A stretch of 64,000 nucleotides of DNA. Origin: Seriola aureovittata (lineage: Eukaryota; Chordata; Actinopteri; Carangiformes; Carangidae). The DNA lies in assembly GCF_021018895.1 (NCBI RefSeq), contig NC_079364.1, forward strand, positions 2,660,401 through 2,724,400, read 5' to 3'. A program made the position numbers and the translations under genes. Below, one piece after another: positions 26,001-41,900 of this stretch (its first letter is position 1; each line of letters opens with the position of its first letter). The notes under the pieces were generated by a model. It saw nothing but the letters and a program-made list of their open reading frames with translations, did not search any database and was not told where the DNA came from.

Positions 26001-29000
26001 TGAAACTTTGTTGTACTTTTGAGAATTTAAAAAAGAAACTGATGTGATGTGACGGCCCATCTCCACTCACTCTATGATGCATTTCTTGGACTGCAGCATG
26101 AAATCACAGTAGTCCATCCCCGTGTCGGTGAAGTCCACATGGAGCGAGGTGAGTGTCCTGAAGGCCTCTGGGTCTTCTCTCTGCAGCTGCTCGGCCATGT
26201 GGAAGCCGTCCACCACCTCGCTCTCCCCTCCTTCCACTGCCTGGTTGATGCAGTGCAGAAACTGCACCTAAAAACAGACACACACATGCTGCACAAATGC
26301 TCGTTTTACAACTCTAACGACACGCCAGCAGTCTAAACAAACGTTTAACAGCAGCATATAAATTCATATGTGGTTACCATATCTGTTTAGTGCAGTTTAA
26401 CCCTCAGAGAAGGCAGATTTTACTCACTCCAGGTGCGAAGTGCAGTGCAGGGTAGTCTGTGTGGTGACTAAGCCGTCCTGAAGTGTAGGCCACATTGTTT
26501 GCCATGTATTTGTCCTGGACCTGCCACGTGTGCCTGAGGACAAAGATAATATATTAATTAATGGACTCCATGTTAATTATTTAACTTTGGCTTTAGAAGA
26601 TCAGCAGCGACAATTAGGCTGTGTGGAGAAAAGGATGAGATGAGATGAACTTCGCAGGGATCCCTGAGGGGAAACTGCGAAGCTTCACAGGAATGCTTAG
26701 GCTGTTGCCTCTGAAGTAAGATACTTCATTGAGATGCAGCAGGAGTCGAGCACTAATGAGGTAAAGTTATCTTCCATGTTCTGTTTGCATGCCTCGTTTG
26801 GATGCCCGACTCGTAAAACAGTCGAGTTTCTCTGATGGCAGGCCTTCACTTTCAGTCTGCAGTCTCTTTACTTCCACAAGTATGAGCTCATCCCCTGGCA
26901 GTGGAAAACCTTTACGCTCCAAACCTCTGTTCTGACTGAGTGCACCAGGTAATTCCTCTAGCTTAAAAAAAAGCTGGAATGCTTTTAGGTTGTTTTCGCC
27001 GTCTCTATCCTCAAGTAATCAGCACTGCAATAAGTCAAAGTGATGAACTCTGGTGTGATGAAAGGGCCAACAGACACTCTCTAAGCTTCTCCAAGGAGTC
27101 AAATGAATCAAAGGTACAGATAACTGACTGGTGGACACATTTTCCTAAACATTAATGTTGTAAAGTGAGAATCTTTCATCCAAAAAATTTGGAAAAGAGA
27201 TGTAAATAAAGATCTTTTGTATTTAATTTGTACTAATAACACTCCCCGGGCTCTGCTCCAGCTAAAGTATGATCAGTGGAAAATTCAAACAGCTCAAGAT
27301 TTAGTGGGGAGCCAGGTTATTAAACAGTGGCTTGGCTGAGGATGACTGGAGATAAATGGATGAACGTCATGCAGTCTTACCCGTAGAATGTCAGCCTGAG
27401 ATAGCCGATCCTCTCAGCGAGTCTGGCCACTTGGCCCTGCTCTGCTGGGGCCCCCCTCAGGTAGACGATGCCAACACGACGCAGGGCCAAGAGCCAGGCC
27501 AGTGCTGCCTTATCATCATGGAGGACTTCCTGGTAGTCGGCGGTGGGAATGCGCAGTTTGGAGTCCCAGTAATAACGCTCTGAAATGACAAAGAGGACAT
27601 GGATGAAATATTATTTTATTGTAACTGTAGTTTTTTTTTGCTGATCTGACAGGAAATAAGCCGTTTCCACCCAACAGTGCTTCTTTGTCCTGACACGTTG
27701 CTGCTCTGGTAAACAAACAAACACTGTACAACACGAGCAGATCTGATTCACATCCCAGCAACTTTATCAGATGTAACATTCATTTTTTTCTTCTCTTCAT
27801 TACGTGTTATAAACCCGTCTTAGCTTGTTGAATGTTCTCTTTAAATCCACATCACTCCTTCCCACATAAATAAATCTAAATGACTGTTTTATTGAGGATG
27901 TTGGCAGGATTTTTCATGAGCATAAATGACAGCCACAGATGGATGCCATTCAGAATTCACAGACAAAGATACTTATGTTTGTGTCAGCATTATCCGGTTG
28001 TTTGGGACTGACAGCAATGGATCAGATCCATGCAGGTGTGCAGCAGGGATCAGCTGTAGAGTGTGGCCATTCCCTACAAACTGCTAACCTTTAGGACATT
28101 CCCCCCCCCCCCCCTGAGGCATCGTAAAGAAAGTCAAACAAAGTGTGGAAAGTGCTCTCTGGTGTGAACGCACACTTTCTATTGAATAAGACACATTATC
28201 AATGTGTAGTTGAAAGCTTCCAGACTTGTTTTGCTCCAAAACGGAAACAATAAATTTACAAGTCTATTACTGGTTGCCTGCTTTAAAAAAAAAAAAAAAA
28301 ACCCAAAAACCCGAAAACATTTCATCTATAAAACGCTGCAGCTCTCCACTGCATGTGATAGTCTGCACACTTCAAGATGAATAGCTCACTGAGAAAAATC
28401 AGCACGTCTCCATCAGACAGACAGAAGTGGAAAAAATCCTCCCACTCCTCTCCACCCAGCTGGCTCGACTTCTTTTTCCATGGAGTCTCTCTCCAGTGAC
28501 TTCCACAGAAACAGCTGCTAAGTACATTTGCAGGAGGGGTTAGGTTTAACTGAGGAGATCGTGTACCTGTCTGATGTTTTGTGGCTCCTCCTCGCGTCTC
28601 TTTTCAGTACCCACCAACTTCAAAAACAACTTTCCAAACGGCTGCATCACAAACAGATTACAAGGCTGAAGCTCGCAGGCGATGGACACACGGGGCGAGC
28701 TTGCTTAATGTCATGCATAATTTATCACCATCTAAAGTGTTTACAACTTTAAAAGAAAATGTGACGGTTCACTCTGAAGTGCCGTAAAGATTTATAAATG
28801 CAACAAGCAGATTTTGACTGGTGATGTGGAGCTTCAGTGCCTTGTTTTTTTTCCTCACCATACATTTTTTAAAGCAGGAAGGCACAAAACACACCAGATG
28901 CAACATCAGTCAGAAACACAGTGATCATCGTGACTCGCAGACCTCCCTCCAGGCTGTTGTCACAAACAATGAGTATCTGGCTGCACAGTTCAAAGGGTCA

Positions 29001-32000
29001 AGAACCCCCCGCTTGTTAAAACTTGTTAAGAGGGTGGAGAGAAACAAAGGCCGAGAATGAGAAACTGGGGCTAAGGTCAGACCTGAATGTTACAATTACT
29101 CTTGTGAAACCAGACCTGGATGTCGTGTACAGGCCCAGTGGTGTTTCAGCTCCGCGGGTTTAAGGTGTCACCGTTGACAAAGAGGCTACAGCCTCGGTCG
29201 CAGTGTGCATATACATCAGCTGTGCAGTCCTGGCTGCAGTTCAGCTCCATCGTCATTGTGAAAACTTATCACGTTCGCTGCTGTCAAGTGAGTTCGCGCT
29301 GTGGCGGCCAGGGGTCGAACAAAAGATGAGAAAGTTGCATGAGTATCTGCCTCCTAATCATGTAATCAATCTGCTCACATGTGCTCGTTTTTAACCGGGA
29401 AGGCTGATCACAAATCTTCGATGAGGTCGATAATGAGGAAGTCTCTTGTCTGGCTGCAGATTAAAGAACAAATTAGGTGCCTCGTCATTCAAACTGTTGT
29501 TGTAGATGCAAATCTGGTCAGATTAAGAACAGATAAAACATGGTGGAAAGGTACATTCATTCAAAGACTGCTTTCAGGAATGTTTACCATTCGTCGTACT
29601 TTACTTTCATTTCAGAGGGAAATACTGTACCTGTTTTACTGCACCTCAATTATTACAGCTACAGTTACTTTGCAGAATAACATTTTAAATCTATATATAT
29701 GTTGAATCTAATTTCCTGTTTTACATTAAACCATAAAATGCCGCCTTTATTTTAAACATGTATAATGATCCAGTAATATAATGCAAAGTAATAACAAGTG
29801 GCCATTCTGCTTGAAAAATACTTTCACATTTGACATCTGAGTTTTTTACTGATGAAACTGTTGTTCTTTAGATTAAAACTGCTATAATTGGTATCTTTAC
29901 AGTAGCAATGGATCTAATGACTATGTGTAATGTGAAAGGGGAGATTCGTAGTGATGACGAGTGTCAGTCCTCCTCTCTATGGAGTCTACTAGCATCTATT
30001 TTATCATTTCATTGTTCTGGTTTTTACAGCTGACATTAAGGCTGTGAAAACCAAACAGCTGACTAGCTATTAGCAACTAGCTGGTGGAACACTTCTCAGG
30101 AGTGGGTAGCGACCAAAAACAGAGCAAACAGAACACCTAAAAAGGTGGGTTGGAATTAATACTAATGTTGCTCCACATGTGCCGAGTGTGTAAAATAAGC
30201 AACTGCTTGCTAATAAGATCATCACATCAAGCTTGAATCTGCATGTTCATAAGGGAAATCTTTTTTATAGGTGCTAAATGCTCCATTAAATTCACCAGCT
30301 CAGTCAGTAACTTCGTCTGTCTGCTGTTTTATAGTGTATTAAAAGACGCTAACAAAAGACACTGAGAGGAGCGGTGAGTTTTGGGCTGGAAAATCAAAAC
30401 AAACTACAACAAAGTCACTTGATCCATTGCTAAAATATAAAAAAAAATATATCAGAACTGCTTCAAATGAATGATCTGAATAGTTCTTCCATCACTGCAG
30501 AGCTTTGACTTTCTTAGGAACAGACTATTTGTGACACAGAAAAACTGACTAATCATGGACAGTGATTAATGTCTTAAGGCTGTCTGTGCTGGTGTTAAAG
30601 CATTACAGATGGACAAAGAAGGAAATGAACTGGAAGAAACTTTGGAGAAAGACGGAGAAAGTGAAAGTATAGTGAGCGGCCTGAAGCCTGGCATGATCTC
30701 ATGGAGGCTTCAGAGTCCTGCAGCAGTAAACCTGGGCTTGTGGGTCCAGATCGGGTTGAGCCCACAATGCTCTGGTCTTACAGTCGTGCAATACGTAACT
30801 CTAATTCACCAGAGGCAAATCAATCACCGTTTTTTTTTTTTCGTCTGGAAAAGCCTGAGAAATCAATCTCTCACTCTCCTGCATAGTTCCCAGCTGTGGT
30901 TAAGGGAGATACCATGTCACAATTAGCATGTGTTTTTTCAAAGTAAGAAATAAAACGCAGCGGAGGAAGAGTCAAACCGAGACAGCCTTGAGTTTCTGGA
31001 GTGACCTCATTTGTATAAAATCACTGTGGTTTTTTTTTTTTTTTAACAGGAAGGACTGTGCTGGCATGCGCACGTAGGGACACCTCTCACAGTCTGACAA
31101 GATAGTATATGTGCACAATCCCCTCCCCCCATTCCCCCCCCCCTCGGTTGTGGTCTGTTACAGTGGCTTTTCCAGATGAGGAAACCTGAAGCCGTGGCTC
31201 CTGTGGCTGTCAGGCAGCTCATGGCAGTTTGGCTCTCCCCTCACTGTGCTCTGTTTAAGCTCGGAGGACTGCGTCACTCTCCTCTGCAGCTGGGAGCGCC
31301 TTCAAAGCTCTGCTTCAATCGCTGCAGTTATCCACAGAGTTTTTGTTTTGACTTGGTCAAGTTTTATCACAGAGCTCGGATCAGCTCATTTCAATGGGCC
31401 GTCTATGGAATTCACAGCAGAGGGACTCAGAGCCAGATGGGCACAAAGAAGCCCTTTTTTTAAAAAAGAATATGCTTTATAAATTAGATTAAAGCTGTTG
31501 TTTATACTAAGAGCAAATTGTAGAGATTCTACGGAAATAAAAAGGAGTAAGATTGCCTTATTTAAACAGCAAATGTGGCCCCCAAATATCCCCTCTATTT
31601 AATTTTATTGATTTTTCAGTATCAATAAAACCAGTGTTGGAATGTAACCAAGTACATTTACTTGCAAAACAAGTACTGTGCTTAAGTACAGATCTGAGAT
31701 AGTTGTTCTTCGTTTGTTTCCATTTCATGCTATTTTAAAGTTCACTACAGTTCACAAATATTGCAGTGTTTACTCCAGACTTTACATATTAAAACATATG
31801 ATGATGTTTTAAAATATTATGCTTTTTTGGGGGGATTTTGTTTTGGTATTTGTTGTGTTCACTCTTCTATTATGGATATTGAGCTATATATTTTTAATTT
31901 TTTTGTTTTTTGTGTTTTTTTTTATTATTTTATACTGTTTTAACACAAGAAGTTTCCAATTTGGGATCAATAAAGTCCATCCATCCATCCAATTACCCAA

Positions 32001-32844
32001 CAGAAGTTTTGAGATTAAAATTAGCTCTGCATCTAATTATAACAGCTAAATGCTACTAACATATTAAACACATCAGTGATAATAATCCACTAATATACTA
32101 TATAAAAGAGCTATTGTTCTGCACTATCAGTTTTAAAAAATACATTTTGCTAATAATATTAATGTACTTTTTACTTTATTACAACTTTTTCTGAAGGAAC
32201 TGATGTAGATACTCATTACACAAAGTAATAAATCATTAACACAGTTTGGTCTCTGTTAAATGAATGTGTAAATGAATACAGATTAACAACTCTTATTATT
32301 AACCCGGGTTTTTCACCCTCAACTCTGCTTGTAAACAGCTGCAAGTGCAAAATGACTAATGATTGGAGCTCTTGAGAAGACATAGCACCCATTACATTAC
32401 CAGACTGGCAACATGCTGTTCATTCATTAGTGTTCATTTGTCACACAACTCGCTGAGGTAAATTAGCCTGAGTAAGTAACTACATTACTAGTTTTTCAGA
32501 GGGAAAGGCACCATGTTCGGGAACTCGTTTTTTCGTATCTATTTTGACAAATGTATTTCCCTTATCGGCCAAATCCTGCATCTGCCAGAGATATTTATTA
32601 TGAGGCTTTCTTCTGGGAGGGCTCACAACCCAATGAAAGAACTAAAGACGGTGGAAATTATTTAAATGTAAAGAAAGAAAAGAGGAAAGAAAATGTTGGG
32701 TTTAAATAGTGAAAAATTACAATATATGTTCTTAGAGACCAATTAATCCAGATATTTGAAAAATAAAAAAAGAGAACATGTTCCCCATTACAGTAATATT
32801 CCAGTCAACAATTAGCATGTATGTTTGTGTTTTCATGGTGTACA

Positions 32845-32900
<56 letters not shown>

Positions 32901-35900
32901 ATATGCAAGAAACTCCCTCCACCCTCTATTAATTTGACAAACACGCCTATTTATGAAATAGACCTGGATGACAGGGCAGCCAAACTCTACATTCACAGTT
33001 TGGTGTAGACAGAGTGAGCAGTGTTTTCTCACCAGGGAGCTACAGTCCCTCCACACACCAATCCAAACTCAACCCTTTTTCCATCAGCGAGTTTAGGTTC
33101 CCAAAGTTCTACTGAACCTTGCAGTAGTTTGTCAAATTATGTCCTTTTTGCCAACTCGTACTTATACTGCTTTCAGTATTATTTGAAGTGCCAAGCAGGT
33201 CCGGCTTGCCAAAGAAATGAAAAATCCAATCATTATAATCACCAAGGTTTCCAGGCAGTCTGATGTAAAGGTGTTGAAATTTCAAAAAGACATGACAAAG
33301 AAATGGGACTGAACCCAAATACATTTGATCCGAGGAAGAATTGCAAGAAGACACTGAAATAAAAACTGTGTGGATGAAAACTAGTGAAATTTGTTGAAAA
33401 GGGGACAATTTCTAGATTTGTGGAAAGAGAGACTTGATGTGTGAAAGGTTTGGCTGACCACCGTTATTTCTAACAAGTCTAAGAACTCTCAGCAGTCTAT
33501 TATCACATACTGCACAATGGTAAAAGCTAATTTTGACAAATTAAAAGTCGTAGTTGACAGTTTTGGATTCCTGAAATTCCTTTGAGGCTGATAACACAGC
33601 ATGTACACGTGTAGAAGAGCACGTGTTTGGAGAGTCAGTGCTGCTGAAGCTGCACAGTGAAGTGATGGTCAGGTTTGGAAGAACATATGAGTTTTTCCAT
33701 TGATGGACCTCCGCAGCTATGTTTCCAGGAGCCTTCCTGTCAACTGACGAGTGATGACACAGAAGACTAAATTCAGACCAGATGGCAAAGGGGAAACACC
33801 AGCCAGACGGGGAATTGACAAATCAGCTGCTACTTGGCAGAGTTATGGAATCAGTCAGCAGACTTAATGGAGAGAAATCCAAACTCAAGTCAGTCTGTTT
33901 AGGAGAGCGTCTGACTAATCCGTCAGAGAGTTTACGACAACCGTCCTAATTTAAATGGAATCCTAATTGACGTATATACTGTAGGTATTCAAACCAGGAA
34001 ACGAGCTCACTGCCACAGCGACACAATACTACAGCAAACTACTGTGAAGAGAACTAAAAAGACAACCAATCAAATTGCTCTAACTTTATCTTTTTAGCAC
34101 ATATCTATACTCATATGTGCAGATCTGTGTTTTGTAGAGATGTAGGTAGTAAAGTAGTGAGACTATTTTGAAGTAAAATGCAGAATGTGTAAAAAAGTAA
34201 AAAATAAATATCTAATTTGAGAAATTAAGAATAATGGTATAAAAATACAAAAAAAAAAAACATTAAAACTGACAAAGCAAAAGCCTGAAGTTTAAGGTGT
34301 TACCCGTATATGTAAAAGATACCGCCATTTTCAGTTCCACTTAAGTCCTCAGCCAGTCTGTTCTAAATAATTGGATGATGTGCAAATGGTTGTGTCAACA
34401 CGACACTGGGTGTCTGCATCAGGCAGATGTGTCTACTTGTGCCAACTGCTCGTGCTCATAAAATTTTCCATCCACAAAGAATGAAGCAAAGATCCTCGTG
34501 AACATGTGCAGACGACAAAATTAACCTGTAACTGATCTTCTTATGAATTTGAGCTGAAAGCTGCTGCACAAAAAAAATAAAAAAAAAAAACCCCCAAAAA
34601 AAACAACAACAGGAGTAAATCTTTTAAATTGCAGTGTTTCCTCTCCTTCTGGTCGTAGCCAGCACTGCAGTTCTGGAACAACATTAACCGAGTTATGATG
34701 TTTTGGGTCAACGAGACAGAAACATTACACTTGTCAAGGCTGCTGGAGATAATCTGTCAGTACTGGAAACAAACTGTATTACCAAGTACTACAAATAGTG
34801 GCACAGTCTACTACGATGAACACACTGCTGGGGAATATTTTCCACCTTGTATTTAGGGCATGTATGGCCTTCGTCAGTCTGTTGACAGCCTCACAGAGAT
34901 CATCATACTGCTAGGACTGATTAAGGCCAGATAGTTGAGGTAAAGACGAGGTGAAGTGCCAGGGATATTTTTTGACAGACAATCTACAGATGATGGTTAG
35001 AAATTGTTCATGTTTTTGGCTGTGACTGGTAACTAGGGACGTTTATTGGGTGAGCCAGATGAAGATATGAAAGGGACAGCTGTTACAGGGGGGGGGAAAT
35101 CTCCCTGCACCTCCAGAGTCATCACAGTTTTCTGTCAATCACACTCTCTTGAAATTTTACAATAATAAAAAAAAAAAAAAATGTCCAGCACACTCCTTGT
35201 GATGTTTCCTGAGCTTTTACATACAAGTTTATTGTAACTTTTTCTGTGCATTCCTTATTTTGTGAGCTCATACTTAGAAAAGTCTGTATTTGAAGGATAT
35301 TTATAGCTGCGACTAACAGGTTACATCTTCACGAAAGACTGAAGGCGAAGCTAAACCTGCACCTCTTCCCCAAATTACCTGGAAATAGCCCTCCGTTTCC
35401 CTCAAGTTTAGAGCATCACTTCGAATCACGATTGACAACAATGGATTGTGGCATACCGTGTATTGCAAAGGATTCAACAATTGTGCCCTCCAAATATGGG
35501 AACAAGGAGGCTTTGTTTATTGGATGAGCATTTGAAATGAGACAGGCCTATTCTGACATATTCAGTCCAGAAATAAAAGACTCCAGAGGATCCAGCTCCT
35601 GAATTGGGACACAACACATGTGTCTAGTCGTCACTGGATAATTGGTTAAGAATCAGCCATTTTGTGGTATGTATGTGGTATTACTCATTCTGTAAAAAAA
35701 AACAAAAAGAAACCCTGATGAAGGCCATGTGTTGAAAACAGTTGGCTGACTTTAGTGAACATTGTTCCAGTGAGTCAGCGAGTGTTACCCAGTTGTCTTT
35801 GATGTATTTTATTAAATGATTCACTCGTCAAGAGTTCCCTGTACTACACTCTCCCTCCTTTTCTGTTGTTACACACCTTATTCAAATCATGGCTACATAT

Positions 35901-38900
35901 TTACCTGCCACCTTAACTCAATCAGGTATGTAGATCTGGGGCAAAAGGGTTACACGTAGAGCAAAACCACAAAGTATACACCCACACAGTACCACAACTG
36001 ATGACTACAGCTACATACCACAATGTAGAGTGTAGTCCAAGAATATAGTGACCTCAGATACAAGAGGTTTTACCACAACACACTCCAAATATAATTAACT
36101 TCATTCACAAATAAAAACAATAAAATACCCAATAAAAACTGAAACTAAAGATGAAACGTAGGTGAATGTATTTTAGGGTGTGTTGTCGTACACTTTGCAT
36201 CTTTTTATAACAAAGGTTAGTATATTTTTACACTTTTTAGTGTGCTATGGTACAATCCACTGAACTGAACTATACTGTGAGGCGCTATAACTTATGGTCT
36301 AATTCCTGTGTCCAAGTTCAAGAATGAACTTTATAGAATAAATATGTTTCTTATGCATCTAGTGCATCCTTTCACTTTTTTTTACTGATGGCTTCATTAA
36401 CAGCTTACACAGGATAACATTGTGCAGTGTGTCAGCTCTGCTTTTGTTCTGCTACTAAAGTATAAAATTAGCCATGAAGCGAATGAACAGCAGGAACAAA
36501 AACAATCCGCAAATTATCATCATAAACAGAAGCAAAAATCTTTAACCTCTTTCATTTCTCAACTCCATGTGGTCAAACTACCATTCAACATAAAATCAGA
36601 TCAAACTTACAACCTGCAGAGCAGAAAGACGTGAGAAGGGAGGGCTGTCCAAGCAGTGGCACTTAATTCTATTAGTACAACTCGATGCAGAAATACCGTG
36701 ATCCAAGCAATGACTCAACTTGTTACAAAAATGACATGCCATTATGACTTGTTGAGTGTGAGCAATTCAAACAGTGTACTGAATTTGAGAATGGTTGCAA
36801 GGCATGTTGGGAAGTGGACAGACTGCATTTACAAAATACTAATGTGAGGTGGTGGATAAGTGAGAGAAAAAACAAACAAACTGTGATCCATGCAGTAGGG
36901 CATATTTTTACTTTTCGAAAAATCCATTTAACCTGTTTCACGTCTGTCTTTTAAGTATCAGTGACATGAAATTAGTCATGACTCCCTCCTCGGCTAAATA
37001 AACATGACAAGCGCAAAATGGGAGGCCTGAGATGATGACATGCTTCAAATATTAAAAGCATCTGGCAGGCGTCTGGGTAAATCGCTGACAGATTTATCGG
37101 TGAAAGGAAGAGTCATTGCAGATAAGGATGTGAGCGACACAAGCTTTTGGTGTTCCCAAGAGCATTTCAAAAATCACCACTCTGTAAAGTGACGCGAAAG
37201 GTTCAAAGTGCACACACCAGCAAGAAACGGTACTGAACACACCTATGAATGACATGTAGACACTTGTATTAAAGCAGATAGGGAAGTAGGTGTTTGATAA
37301 AAACACATACATCCGACAGCATGCTTGTCACATAGTAGTTGGCTAATTAAATATTTGACTTAAGACGCCAATTACTTAATTAAACGAGACTAAGAGTCTG
37401 TAGCCACACTAGTGGATGAATGAGGATGTAACGCTCATTGAAACAAAAGCCAAACTGGTAGATAAACCAAAAGGACCACCAGTTTTCACAAAGACCACAA
37501 ATGTCTGCGTCAAACTGCATGGTAATCCATCCAGTAGTTTCCATCCATCGACAGGAAATGTATAACAGTTTCTGTGACGTTATGAGTCGCCCTCTGACGA
37601 CCTCGCAGATGTCGAGATATTTCGCTTGCTTATATATGAAACTTTCGACCTGCTGGTGGGGAACATGAAGGTTTGAATCAAATTACATGGTGATCCATCC
37701 ATCAGTCAAAACCGCAAATGTCGACCACATGGTGACACTAGAGGAAAAGTCAGGGATCCATCGTATGGGAACCAAGAATGTCTGTGCAATCCATCTAAAG
37801 AAGTCAACCTGCTGGTGCTGCTTGATGAATATTTAGGGGAGCACCAATAACCGTTGGATTTATCCACTGAGGACTGTGAACGTTTGCACTAAATTTCATG
37901 GCAGTTTATATAATAGATTTTGAGATATTTCAATCTGGACCAAAGCGGCGGACTGATCAACCAACAAACAGGCTTTGCCATCCCTGGAGCCACTCCACTA
38001 CTTTGGTAAAAAAAAAAAAAAGAAAAAAGAAATTGGACAGGAGTGGCATTTTGTAGTTTATTCCTTTTGAAAATTAATTACTCGAGGATGAGGCACAGTT
38101 TCCAACCATCTCTGTTCTTTTGCGAAAAAACATGACAAAGCTACCAAAACCCTGAACATAAAAAGACCGTCAAAAACTGAAAAAAAAAAATAGTTTCCAA
38201 CTGCATATTGGGGTATTAGAGGTTTAGTAAGAAAATGTCTGTGCGAACTCCTCTGATTCAGACACCAGAAGTGTGAGTTTAAATTCCTGGTTACATGTGC
38301 CTACAGGCTCAGGGATTTGTTCGCTCCCAAGGAAGGAAATACTGGTGAGCTTGTGTTTGGTAAGAACATGCAGATCTCTTCTTGACCCTCGCTCTGAAGT
38401 AAGTTTTCCATATGGCAGAGGCAGAAGGGGGGGGGGGGGTCTGAATGAGACTCTCTCATTTAAGCAGCTGTCAGCCTTCCAGAAGCTCCACTGCCTCACA
38501 CGGTTTCACATGCATGAACAAAGACAGTAAACTAGAGATGCTGACGAATCCTGTCTGCTTCCAATACCCTACAGTACATGAAAATAAAGACCTACCTTAA
38601 GAACTATATTCATTTAAAGCTAAAATTTACTGAGAATGATGGAAAGTAACAAACTGGATCCTAAAGCTAAAGTGCCCGCTCCATCGAAAACTTTCCTAAA
38701 ATGAGCAAGAAGCACTAATTCAATGCATCCTTGTTGATTCCTATATATGAGACTGTCCTGCCCTTGAGAACTGGTTCCATGTCTTGCTCCAATAACAACT
38801 GCTGCTGAACTACATATTGCGGTTTGAGTTACGCAACTCCATAGAAACGGTAAAAGCAGAAGAAAAAAACATTACTTCAAACATAAAAACAGGAGGTATC

Positions 38901-41900
38901 GTACAGGCTGACTAATATCCCCAAAGCTCCAATTATCATATTGACCTCATGGTGTCTTGTGTGCGATACACTTTCACTGTTGAGAACGCTTTTACAGGCA
39001 GACTTGGGCCTATAAAATCTAGGTGCACTGCATTAAAAAAAAAAAAGGAAACAGAAATTCTGTGGACTATGCTTCAGTGAGTCATCGTCATGGAGATGTG
39101 AGGAGTGAGAATAAGAGCGAAATCCTCAGAGGTGAAAGCTGTTCATCATCCATCTTTTCAGAGTCTAGACTTTTCCGGTATTTTTCTGCGCAAGGAATTT
39201 CAGACTGGCGCTCAGGAGGAAATAATTAAACCCAGAGTGTGTGCGCACACGTCATCTTGTATTGTGTTTTGGTGCATGAGCTTAGCAGTGTCTTCCAGGA
39301 GCGCTCCTGGCTCTGTGCTGAGAGTGGCTGAACAAATCTACACTACAAAATGACTGTCTGTAAATTGCTATGAGGGGATTCTGTTTATACTTCAACATGA
39401 ATGGAGGAATTCTGAAACATACACACACATACATTCACACATTCTCACACACACACTCTCACACACACTCACACACACTCACACACACACTCTTAATCAG
39501 TCTGGAACAGAGCAGGAGCCTCTCAGCCCTGTGGGTCCTTCAGGACCACGTGTGTGTACACAAACCGAGTACAGTCCATCCCCCGCTCCGCTAAAGTACC
39601 ACTACCTTGTTCCACATTTGAACATACTCCTCTGCTGTCTGGCAGACTGATGTAAACTGACTTGGGCCATTGTAAATGTACTGTAAAATGAGTTCCAGTC
39701 TTGAGAAAAACCTCCTTGCTTAACAACCCTGTTATGTTACAGAGAAAAAAATGTGTCGAGAGGAAAGTTTAAATCTTTTTTCCCCCCCGAGAAAAAGGTT
39801 AGCAGAGAAAATACACTCATTCTCATTTAATACATCCACACACGCACAGATCAGAGAGCTGCTGCTTAATTATACAAAGGATGTGAACAACCACTCGTTT
39901 CTATTCAAAATATATTTCTTCTTTAAGTTGCCTCTATCTGAGAAAAGTTGACACTCTTGATTTAGACAATTTTGATGTTGTGCATTACCAAGTGCGGCTC
40001 GCTGTTGTCAGCAGAATCTATCTGAACACAATTGTGTTTGTAAAACTAACGAAGAATAACAGATTAAGAGAAAACAATCTAATTTTTCACTAATGTCGGG
40101 GGGGAATTAATTTCAGCTGAGAAACGTTCACAAACTCAATCATTAACCAACAATGGAGATTGAACAGCAAAGGATTTGATATCAAAATATAAAAGTGATA
40201 CAATGAAATACTGAAATGACTTGAGAACAGACATTAGCTGTTGAGCAGGGAAGTACACAATTACTTTCCAATGTGGTTACAGCGGAAGGAAAATATGAAA
40301 CTTAGGACGTCTTGTATTGTGCAATGAATTTCAGAGAATGGGTTACACTATATTGATGTTTTTGATAAAACTGAGGATCATTGAGAATCTGAATGAGCTG
40401 CTCAGATTTGACACAATGAAGATATACTTTTTGTTTTTAGTGACAAAAGTGGGATAATGTGACAGATGACATTCATAAAGGTATGTGGTCACTGAATGGA
40501 AAGCGTCCACGATCAGCTTCAAAAAACTTTTTTGTACAAGCAGGTAAAAGTCGCTGTTAAAACTCGTTTCTAAAAATCAGAGTTAATCAGAAAGTAATCA
40601 TCAGTGTAGTCCAATCACTACTTTGTTTGCATTAAGTGTATGTTTTTAACAGTTGGGAGGTGTTGAGCACATTCTAGTTTTGAAGTACATCATAAATTGA
40701 ATTTAACGTTCCACATAAAAATCCCTTGATACACATGGAACAAACACTCAGTGGCCATTTTAGTAGATACACCTATTTAAGCTACCCTCATTGATATAAT
40801 CTGGACAAAATAATAGACACAGATCAACAGCAACACTAACTACAGCCACCAAAGTGATTATTAAGTTGAATCATCACTTCTCTAGAAAAGGTGCTGTATT
40901 AGACTGCAGTAGTTTTAGCTATGTGTTCCTAATAAATTGGGTATTTCTGTAGGACAAATTCCTGTAGAGCTCTTGCAGGGGCTGTATCTACGTACAGTAC
41001 AGGGGACCCTCCACAGTAGGGGACGTGGTTATGCCGAGCCGCGCTGCGAGCGGCCGTCAGCACAGCGAGTGTTTTTCCACTGCACGGTGAAGTTGTTTAC
41101 CTTGATGATGTGTTGGAGGTGTGCTAGTCACAAACCACACTAAGACCCTGTCGCGCCTGCAGCTCTTTTCAGCTCACTGTGGCTGCCTCTGTTTGTACTA
41201 CTCCTCCCTGCAATATTCAAACAGATCTGCAGACCAGACAGCACAGCAAATATCCATATCTGTTTTTTATTTGACAAACAGCACCGCTAATGAACTGATG
41301 ATAAACATATTGCGTTCCCAATAACGTTTGGCATTCCTTTGGTTTGCCAGTGGAAAGCAGGTACGGTTCGCATCAGCAGTAACGTAACACAGATCCAATA
41401 CAGCTGAAAGTGATCAATTAGCAGTAAAATATGACTGACATCTGAAAGTACAAACACAGGACTGAAATTAACCTCTCAACCACAGAGATTCAGGCAGAAG
41501 CTACAAAAGCTGAACAGAGAGAGAGACTTTTAAAGATATAACTGAAGACACAGCCGAGGGGAGGAGACTGTCACGGGCTGGACGTGGTCAAACCTGCTAC
41601 CAGGCAGGACCACAGCGGCGTGGCTGTCCCTCACTGCGAGACCTGAGTGGGCGCTCGTGTCATCACGGCTCGGTGCTAAAGCAGACTAACCTGGGCCCGT
41701 GGTGGTTCCTCCTATACCGGTTCATTACATGTCATTCTAAAATACTGTCTTATGAATAGACGCTTCAGTGAAAAATCTGAACTCACCATTGAGAAAAAGC
41801 TCTTCTTGCATTGCTTGCCTGGCAGCAGGAGAGAAACAGCGTTTCTTCAGCCACTCTGCATCAAACACGCTGGTGTGCTGGTCGGGCCACACGATGGACA

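Larger units (their letters stand above)
27580..41786 (-). other. bbox1 14-kb intron
   Basis: No exon can be supported inside it. It holds simple repeats, a GT microsatellite, two copies of an ACTT-rich fish repeat, one copy of a common fish dispersed repeat and a short TIR element. Donor is AATG/GTGAGTT and acceptor ATTTCAG. Confidence 0.85.
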